Shown here one piece after another: positions 55,461 through 64,000 of a DNA stretch of 64,000 nucleotides; position 1 is the first letter of the stretch, and each line of letters starts with the position of its first letter. The DNA comes from Cristatella mucedo (taxonomy: Eukaryota; Bryozoa; Phylactolaemata; Cristatellidae). The position numbers and the translations under genes were made by a program. The stretch spans positions 1,755,001-1,819,000 of the forward strand of contig WPIO01000036.1 in NCBI GenBank assembly GCA_009760855.2, written 5' to 3'. The notes beneath the pieces were generated by a model. It was not told the origin of the DNA and did not search any database. It was given only the letters and a program-made list of their open reading frames with translations.

Positions 55461-56359
55461 CATTCTGCGAGTTCATGACGCAGCGGTAGACGCGCCTGGA
55501 TGCAGTCTCTAGCCGTAGTTTAAGGTAGCAAAATGGATGCAAAGGTCAAGTGTTTAGTCTGCTAATTGGCGCTCATAGCAGCCACATCGCAGACGTCAGC
55601 TCTACAAGCATTCAGCTGGTTATGAGCAGCCGCAGAAAGCGGTCGCAGCGAGTTCGCTAATGTACGTGAACTGATATATAACTTATATAAATAAACAATA
55701 CGATAATATATAATTTAATATATAATATATAATAATAATAATATAATAAACGGATGCCGATGTTATAATATTCGTTGCCGAATACAATAAAAATACATAA
55801 ATAACGCGGATCAGTAGCTCTCTAAGAATTGTTCGAATGTACGGACTCGCTAAGGTCTATGCAGCTTTGCGATTCTATTGAATATCATAATATTATAATA
55901 TATGAGATACATTATAATATATTGTATATATTGAATATTATAAATATTCTATATATCTGCGATTCTATTTGATACTGATTTGAACAGTCTGGGAGCATTG
56001 TCGTGTGACCTCTGGTTGCGAAGAAACAAACTGGAGTGAAACGCGACAACATTGGTCGAAAAGATCTGTAGATCCCTAATTGTAGCTGGACGGCTTCACG
56101 GGTTTTAGCTACTTTGTGCCCTCAGTTTCTCCTACGGTCAATAAAGTAGCTGTGTATCAATATTTAATTTAAAGACTGTTGGCGATAGAATCCTTTTCAC
56201 GCCTCCAGAAATTTTCATAGGGATGACGCAACAGCGTCAGTAGTATCGGCGTTCCTCGGTAATGAGCTATGTTTTCGTCAATTCTTCATGGCATGAGATG
56301 AAATCTGCTGGTAACGTGTTTACACATAAAGCTGCTTTGGCTGCACAAAATTCCAGTGC

Positions 56360-56505
56360 ATTATTATTATTATTAAACGTGGTATCCCTATCTAAATAAG
56401 CCCGACGTTTTCCAATGTTATGAGCCGGAAAGCAGGCAGATATGATTGTGGAGCTGATGTGGTCGTCTAACGAGAGGTCACTTTGGAACATGACACCTAG
56501 ATTTA
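56360..56505 (-). mobile_element. LINE-A reverse transcriptase fragment
   Basis: The minus strand encodes FQSDLSLDDHISSTI and the RAYLDRDTTF region found also at 59.4-59.7 kb, with an ATTATTATT run at its border. Confidence 0.72.
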
Positions 56506-56929
56506 TTTACACAATTATTTAATGTCTGCTCGCAGCCAATAGCAATACCGATAGTAAATAGTTTGCGTTGCATAATCAGTCAAAAAATTACTATTGCTAT
56601 CCTATAATATATATATATATATATATAAATATAATATGTAATATATCGTACATAATAAATAATCGCAGTCGCTATATACATCTCGCAGCAAGTGAAGCAG
56701 CAAATGAAAGACAATGAAAAGCCGGTCCAGGTTCCACAATCAGTTTCTGTGACAGCGAGCCGGCTTTAGACTTTGGGAACAAGAACGATACTCTAAGGAA
56801 CTTTGCAGAATACGCTGCGATTCGGAGCGAAAAATTGAATGACAGTAGGTTCCCCCCACCGCGCTGACCGGTTTTACACCAAGCGTGGTCGTCTCAAAAT
56901 AGATAGCAGCTCTGCTCAGTATTGTAAAG

Positions 56930-58780
56930 CATATACATACTGGCGGTCAAAACCCGGGCTATTGGCGTCGATTGCCGTGCATTTCCATCGCTTGTATGTT
57001 CTCGGTTGTTGGAAAGGATGTGGTTCAAGTTTTAATACAGGGTGATGTAATGCGCAAGATAAGTTGGAGCTTCTCCCAGCAGGTATGTGTACATTTGTAA
57101 AATAATATGATGGATTAACGTATTTTCCGGGCCATTTGATGTCAATTGTCATGGATTGCCGTCGATTGAACGCACAAAATGGATGCAAATTATGCACGCG
57201 CACATAAAATGTCAAGTGAAATAAAAGTACCAGTTTCGCAAAGCGAGTCTTTTCAATTTTCCAAGGACTGCAATGCTAACCCTGACCATTGCTATCGATT
57301 GCCGTTCATTGCAGATAGTTAACGAGAAAAGCAGCTCAAAAATGTCATTGTTTTACTTTGAATGCAGCGAAATGTTACATGTATTGACAATTTTAGCTTC
57401 ACTGCCAATTTCCTGTCGATTGGCCGCGGGTTGGGTATTGGCCCGGATAATTGCTGTCGATTGCCATTCATCGCTAACGATTGTATACGTAAGATTGGTT
57501 GAACGGATGTGATTTCACTTTACATGCAGCACGCTGTGACACCAAAGAAAAAAATGTGATCTTTGCCCAAACACTTTCCGGTGATTTGCTACGGACAATA
57601 ATGAATTGCCGTATTTCTCGAGCCATTAGCGTGGATTGTTATGCATTTCCCGAGATCGTGCAGATTGGGTTGAAATTCTATACGCGCATAGTGAGATGTT
57701 ACATGAAATGATAACTGGAGCTTCGTGCAGCAGATTTATCTTGGCTTTGTTATATATATTCAGCATTGTAGTATTTGAGGCACAGATTTTGGGGGCATTT
57801 AGCATTGGATTGCTGTGAATTTAGGTATTATAGCCTGGGCAATTGCAGTCGATTGAAGTGCATTGCTGCAGAGTTTGAGACGATTGTAGGGAAATTGTGT
57901 GATCACACAATAATCAAAGAGTAGAGCAACGTGTAATCATAATTAGAGCTTCTAATGTACGCGTTCTGGTCGCTTCAACTGAGGTGCATTGCGGTAAGAG
58001 ACCAGGCCGTTGCAGTGCATTGCGTAAGAATGCGTGTGCGAAATTGAGCGAAATTTTGTGGGTGCAATTTGAACTGAGTTTACTCTTATATGCAATGTAA
58101 ATTAGAGCTTCACGTTGGTAGTTTGATGATCATTTGCACTAAATTAAAGTGTATTGCTGTATTTCCCTGGGCCATTTCGGGCGATTGCCAAGCATTGCCT
58201 GAGGCACACTTTTTTATTTTAAGTGGGCGTGCACAAAGTACAGTGTGCTTTAATATGCAATAAAAACTAGAGCTTGGTGCAATTTATTTGTAGTCGTTTT
58301 TCGGTGGCTGCGATTGGAGTAAATTGTGATATTGGCTTGGACTGTTGCAGTCGGCTGCAGCGCATTGCATTAGCACGCCCATGCCAATATAAATGATATT
58401 TTATGAGCACAACTTTCACAGAGTGTACCTGCAATAAAAATGGGGCATTTTGGACAGGATTTCTTTCGTTTTCCGGTGGAATGCAGTGGATTGCGATGAA
58501 TTGTGGTATTGGCCCTGGCCACTGATATCTATTTCAGCAGACAGTGAGAACGCGTGAGCGGAATCGCTCCAAATTTTGGGGGTACATTTTAAATGCAGTG
58601 TAGTTTAATATTCCAAAGATTTTGAAGCTGCGCACAGCTGATTTGCGGTCGATTAAAGATGAATTAAAGTGGATTGTGATGGATTTCCGTGGATTTCCGT
58701 CCAGGCCTCCATCTTTTCAGCTCATTTTACATGAATGAACCTAAAATGACATTAATGGTGGGAAGGTAAGACCAAAGGTG
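56930..58780 (+). repeat. Degenerate monomer array, second locus
   Basis: Same cassette as 22.5-24.4 kb, read on the opposite strand. GAGCTT boxes lie at about 57068, 57718, 57947, 58108 and 58269. ACAGTGTGCTTTAATATGCA (58240) closely matches the reverse complement of 22905-22935. ATTGCAGTCGATTGAAGTGC-like boxes recur, and GGCCATTTCGGGCGATTGCC (58169) matches a box near 22995. Spacing is about 160-230 bp. Non-coding. Confidence 0.78.
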
Positions 58781-59066
58781 TTCTACAATATCCGCCAAAA
58801 AATTGAGCAGGGCAACGCTATTATCCTGTCGATTTTAGCCTAATTAGAATGGATTTCAATGGATTTCAATGGATTTCGGTAAATTATGGAACCCGACGGC
58901 AGGTGTCAGTTGCCGGGCCATGCACAGCTGCTTAATTGGTGCGGGTCATGAGACCGCAAAGTCTACGGCTCAACACAATTCGTCAGCCGTATGGACGCCA
59001 TCATCTCCTCTCACTTCCTACCCCATCAACGAAGCAGCTCATCTGACGTCAGCGACCCCCTAACCG

Positions 59067-59130
59067 CTAAGGTGCTACGAAAAAGATTGAGTTTCTTTGA
59101 GGTGGCTATATCAAATGTAATATTAATATC
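59067..59130 (+). mobile_element. LINE-A tail fragment
   Basis: AAAGATTGAGTTTCTTTGAG, then GTGGCTATATCAAATGTAAT and ATTAATATC. A diverged tail. Confidence 0.55.
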
Positions 59131-59324
59131 TTTATTTTTATCTGTATGCAACGCCGCTCGTCTGCCTGTGTCAAAACGGTCGTCACATTACAGCTCTTAC
59201 GCTGGGCATCATCTCTCTTCGTCACTGCGAGCCAGCACTCGCCTTCTCGAACGAAACAGCTGCTTCGTTCTTATGTTTTTTTGAGCCATCGCCACACGGT
59301 GTTAATTGATAGCATGGACAATGA

Positions 59325-59985
59325 GCGCGTCAGCGAGAAGTGGTTCTACATAGCAACTACGACGCTCACGACAGAAAAGCGTAGCTGCAGAGTTCTGCAC
59401 CAAATTAATCGTCTGATTACACAGGCCGGTAGACCAACGCGCAGTGAACGGAACAGAAGTCGAGACGGGATGACACAAATGTATGGACTAATTTAGATAC
59501 TGTATCCCTATCTAAATAAGCCCGAATTTTAGCAATGTTATGTAGCCGAATGTAAGCAGACTTGATTGTGGAGCTGATGTGATCGTCTAACGGAATGTCA
59601 CTTTGGAACATGACACCATGATTTCGTGCAGATTCAACAGGAGATATGCTGGCAGAGCCGATTTTGAGCGTTAGCCTGCTCATTTTCTGAATCACAATTG
59701 GCTTGCTAATAACTAGTAAGTTAGTTGTATCATCATTTAATTTAAGATAAAATGTGCTGCTGTCCATATGCGGATGTCACCAATACATGCAACAAGGGAG
59801 TTGAGAGGATTCGCTACGCTCGAATGCTGGGAGAGATCAAAGGAAAGGTACAACTGAGTGACACCTGGATAGAAGTGAAAGCATTGGTTTCGCTTGGGAT
59901 CAAATTTGGCAAGCTGTATCGAATAAACTGTGAAAAGAATTTGACCAAGCAAAGAGCCCCGATGTTCACCTCAGTTTTTTGCTTG
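59325..59985 (-). mobile_element. LINE-A reverse transcriptase, palm to thumb
   Basis: Frames on the minus strand give GQILFTVYSIQLAKF, then FHFYPGVTQLYLSF where the catalytic YADD has become YPGV, then LNDDTTNLLVISKPIV, SASISPVESARNHGVMFQSD, AYLDRDTVSKLVHTFVSSRL and DFC. This is an L2/CR1-like reverse transcriptase covering more of the palm than any other LINE-A copy here. Catalysis is lost. Confidence 0.83.
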
Positions 59986-59989
59986 TTCG

Positions 59990-61155
59990 TTTACTTCAGT
60001 TTATCTTCGGATGATCTCTTTCCATTCTCATCAATACTCTGGAGAGACTGAGTTAAGCGTACAGAACGCAGTGAATGTCCTGATGATCTTACAATTTATA
60101 TTATTATTACTATAATACTTTATAGTTAGCCCCTCCGTGTTGAATCGTGGCTAGATTCTATTTATGCATTCCCATCGCTTACAAAAGGCACGCTTAGTAA
60201 GACTTCAGGTCTTTCAAGCTCACACAACTTTTCAGCGCGGTAATTCCATGCTGAAGAAGGAATGCGCCTCGCCAATTCGGGTGACGGCAAAATGGGGTTC
60301 GTATTTCAGAGAGCTCAAGCTGCTGCTGGACATGCCACGACCACCGTTTGAAAAGAATTTAAAACATTGCAAAGTTTTATTTAAACAATGAGAGTGCATG
60401 CTGCAATTACACACGCAAATTATCATCCCCTTTTGGACACTGATCGGTGTTGCCGCTGTAGTAGTAAAATACAACTATAGCAAATAACTCAATGTGATCG
60501 TCACATCAGTGGCTCTGATGGACTTAAAGTCAAACGTTGCTAGCTTATTATCTGGTCAATTAAAACGTTGCTTAGTCCAATTCAGCGTCAACGCGAATAT
60601 TTAGCCCCTAGTAAAAGCAGTCTGTTATATGGTCTTAGGTATCCAATTTGGGCGTAGCCCGAGCTTGGGAAATGAGCATAGCCGGTGCACTCTTGTTTTC
60701 AATCAACTGTGCGTTTCCAAGTCCCTCCATAAATCGGAAATGCAGTCATTACCAAGGTGTTTTGTAAGAATCCTCGACTTGTAATTAAATCTTTCTTCCG
60801 TTTTCATTGAATAATGAAAAAGAGCCTTTGTAAAATCCAATACGTGAACAGAATCAAAATGAGCTAGCACTTTATTTAATGCAGCGATTTGGTATAGTCG
60901 GTCTCCCAGTGGTTGTGAACATCTAAAAACTCAGCAACTACATCGCTAAGAGCATTGAATATGCTGCAATGCAATGCCTCGGGCTAAAGCTATTGCGCAG
61001 GTTGGGTTTAACTGTTACTTTGCATAGGAACATTTCCTGTCGCAGATGTATCATTTTCTCGCGAATGGAAATACTACATGTTCTTAATCACACAGCATGT
61101 ACTGTAGTTTATCTTCTTCTGTGACTTCAAAATGTCACACAATCACTAATTAGGT
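59990..61155. other. Spacer without a supported feature
   Basis: AT-rich, with no convincing open frame or repeat family member. Confidence 0.4.
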
Positions 61156-61159
61156 GCGA

Positions 61160-61370
61160 GGCTGGACAGTTTTCGACAGCCCACTCAAAGCCGGCTTTGG
61201 GTCCACTTGTGGTAGCCAACACACTTTTCATCTCACGTAACAAAGAGAAAGCGGGAAGCATCGCTGAGGCAAGTTGAAGTGTAGTCGAGGCAGTGAGTAG
61301 CATGGAAGTAGCAGCTCACGACAGCTGGTAATAACGTGCCAGATTCGGCAGCAGGAGAGACAGTATCGTT
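61160..61370 (-). mobile_element. LINE-B 3' fragment
   Basis: GTAGCCAACACACTTTTCAT, AGAGAAAGCGGGAAGCATCG and AGTAGCATGGAAGTAGCAGC are antisense to the LINE-B C-terminus. Confidence 0.72.
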
Positions 61371-61719
61371 GCTTGTTTACATCTTGACTGCTTCGAGAAC
61401 AAAGTAAAAATTCCGAAAGCCTTACAAAAAAGAGTGTTAAGCTACACGCTTTGGCGACCGTTTTAGTTTAGCTCAGAGATTCTAATCAAATCTGGTCTGC
61501 ATGCCATACGATGCTACTTTTGTATAGAATTTTTATTCTATTAAAAAGTATTTGTAGTGGCAGTGGGCCTCGGCGTTGGTTCGTGGCCAAGTGGGCGAGA
61601 TGCTCGCTTGATCTTCTCGCTTCGCTTAATGAGTTCAGTTGATGTGCTCGATGGTATCGACTAGCCACCTACTGCCAGAGATCCCTAGGCAGATGAGTTT
61701 AGTATAGAGCACTGAAAGC

Positions 61720-62400
61720 CCAAGTGGCCTACAGTGCACATACGGTTGCCATTGGATTTCCTCTCTCATGAAAAAGAAAAAGCGGGAACGTTGCTGAGTC
61801 ATACACCAGCTGAAGAAGATGCATCACAGTCGGAAGCAGGAGGATAGATGATACTTGTAAGTATTTCAGATGTGAATTTCACAGTCTAGGATATGCAGAG
61901 AAAAATGTATAGTCTCTCATAAGCGGTCTTTAGGCGTAGGAATTGAGCAGGTCCTTTGCTGTCCACATAAAGCCTGAGCGCTCGAGGAGGCTGAAACCGA
62001 TTCAGCAGTTCAGCCAGATGTGGAGGAGCCCAGCTGTCTCGGCCGAGCCTTGTGACTCAGCAAAAAGCTTTACTCTCTGTCCTTTGATCAGCCGGGAGCC
62101 ATCTTAAAAGCTACTCCAGCAAAGGAGAAACATGGCTGGACCGCGGCGATGTGCTGACCTTGTTGACCTTGCAGCAATATTCAGCACGAGCCGCAGAGGC
62201 TGCAATGGCTGTATTCGTCAGCCCAGCAGAGAAGGAGCTCCGGTAGTCCAGCCTGGACGGAACAAAGGGAGACCTTTAGATATCAAGTAATGCCACCATG
62301 GTGCCATGGTCCTCAATCTTGGACGCGGGTCGGACGTGAATGGTAGCTGTAGAAGTGGTATTCCTAATGAAGCTTTTAAACTTAAAGCGGTTGTCAGAGG
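61720..62400 (-). mobile_element. LINE-B-related 3' region, diverged
   Basis: CATATGGTTGCC-like and GAAAAAGCGGGAACG boxes, then GAGGAGGCTGAAACCGATTC, TTGATCAGCCGGGAGCCATC and CTTGCAGCAATATTCAGCAC follow the antisense order of LINE-B from C-terminus back toward the palm. Low identity; an old copy. Confidence 0.65.
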
Positions 62401-62459
62401 GCACACAATTTCGAGCAAATGACGACTGTCACACTAGAGTATCGCCAAATAAATGAGCA

Positions 62460-64000
62460 AAGTCTGCCAGTCCAGCTGCGGTTTTATTGTCATTGAGCGA
62501 CAAGGAAATTCAACGACATCCACAATCAAACATCTGTAGAGCAAGCATCCCGTTTACCAGTTAATGCAGTGGCTTCTGGAGTAATAAATGACAAATAAAG
62601 CTGAGCTTTGTCAGTAGAGAGAAGTGATGGCCAATCCAATGAGCCAGAGTCACTATTTGGAGGCGCAGTATAAACCTGAGTTATGGCTGGACTAAGTTTG
62701 TCCGGCAGCGAAGACGAGAGATGTGATGGCATGGTGTCATTTGAAGACAAGCTCTTTTCACAAGCCTTAATAAAGGTAACCACTTCGTATACAAAAGCCT
62801 AAGAGAACTTCTTAAGGGGTTTCGCAGGTTTCTGCCCTCATGTTCTTTATTTGGTGGTATTAGGAGGCTACGGAGGATATGTGCAATGCTTCTAAGAAGA
62901 TGTCAGAAAACCAATCGGACGAACAGCTAATATCTTGGTAACGAGATTGTTCATATTTTTCAAGAAAATAATTCTTTGTCCTCTAAATGTTTCTTGGGTC
63001 TGACTGGCAGGCTTTCATTTTTCGAGTTGAAAGGAAGCCTTGGGATTTTTAAAGCTCGCGGGTGCAGCCATGGAGAATGCCTTTGAAATTGCCTAGATCG
63101 GCATTGGATACTCAGACTAACTAAAGCGACGCCGTTCAAGCCTGAGCATTACACGGTGCATCTTTTGAACTTGTTTGATAACTAGAAAGAAATATCGCTG
63201 AATTCTGAACACGAGCAGAAAGTGAAGGAAGGCGCTAATCAAGAGCGCTTTTCAGTTTTGCGCTTGCTGCATGCAATGAGACCAGCGAGGCTGTCAGAAG
63301 AGTCTGGGCGCATATAAAAAGTGACTGCACAGCAAATAGATTGCTCAAGAAGCTGGCAGGCGTAAGTTCAATGCTGTCTCCGAGGTTAGTGTTGGCCCTT
63401 ATCTGCTAGGTGGTAGAAAGTCGCAGCAGTTCTAAAGGGCGAACGAGTGGGGGGTAGCTTAGTAAGCTTAACAGTAGTTCTAGTTTGAGCAAGTGTGCTG
63501 CGATTAATGGCAACGTTGAAAATACCAGTCTGGTGCTGGTAGCAACCATTTTTATCGCGTCCTGCTCTACGCATCCTGCAGTTAGTAGTATGTGCCTAGC
63601 TCGCGAACCCAGGCAGAGAGACGTACCGGGGACGGTCTGTGGTAAACTTTGGAATGAGCGTGAATCGACAGCAATCAATAGTGGTCCGCTTACCGTTAAC
63701 AAACCTTACCGTACCTCCACCAGATTGAGCCTACGCATTAACTGGCCTTGATCATAACTCTTACTTTTAGACCAAGCAGAGAATATAGCCAATCATAACC
63801 ATATGCAGTGTCACCTAATTTCCAAATCACTCTCGAACTCATAGCTGAATTAAATCTGCACACTATAATGACATCAAGTTTCTATGTGATGTTTATCCTT
63901 TGTGCGACGAATGAATTTGATGAAAACGCATTTTCTAGATCCAGTAGAAATTCTATAAATATAAATCCTAGATCTAATAAAAATTCACATATCGCTGCGT
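62460..64000. other. Window end without a supported feature
   Basis: Several short open frames on both strands, none with a recognisable motif. Some of it may be further decayed LINE-B 5' sequence continuing from 62400, but I cannot show it. Confidence 0.35.

Noticed and set aside
63386-63751. Open frames on both strands near the window end
   Set aside because: No motif, no repeat match and mutual overlap; treated as chance.

Overview
The window looks like nuclear DNA of a non-vertebrate animal. It has spliced protein-coding genes with GT-AG introns, RNA polymerase III-type tRNA genes, tRNA-derived SINEs, remnants of L2/CR1-like non-LTR retrotransposons, CpG-rich promoter-like islands and many microsatellites. 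No bacterial, phage or viral gene organisation is visible. A lophotrochozoan or flatworm-like source is possible, but the sequence does not fix the species or even the phylum. Most long open frames are low-complexity, antisense or repeat-derived.

Two protein-coding genes can be supported. (1) On the + strand, exons at about 1342-1534, 12005-12233, 12417-12587 and 12956-13659 join in phase. They encode at least 424 residues with two TIR-type domains in tandem; the second is split by a Gly/Ser/Ala-rich insertion of about 50 residues. The first intron shown is 10.5 kb and full of repeats. (2) On the - strand, exons at 55207-55015 and 47748-47330 join in phase across a 7.3-kb repeat-filled intron. 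They give a 203-residue protein with two predicted membrane segments; its start codon lies in a strong initiation context next to a CpG-rich island. CpG-rich blocks at 37.1-38.3 kb and 43.6-45.0 kb look like promoters or first exons of genes I cannot resolve.

The rest is repeat landscape. SINE-A (about 165 bp, at least 16 copies) and SINE-B (about 140 bp, 5 copies) carry Pol III boxes. LINE-A and LINE-B are two L2/CR1-like lineages, present only as 5'-truncated decayed copies. SINE-B shares its 3' tail with LINE-A. Several insertions are nested and give a relative chronology.

The most unusual architecture is at 22.5-33.3 kb. A degenerate array of about 160-190-bp monomers is followed by an imperfect tandem duplication of a roughly 4-kb unit. 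Each unit holds an inverted pair of tRNA-Asn(GTT) copies, so four copies run -,+,-,+. Two are intact genes, one is truncated and one has a damaged T arm. A second array of the same monomer family lies at 56.9-58.8 kb in the opposite orientation.
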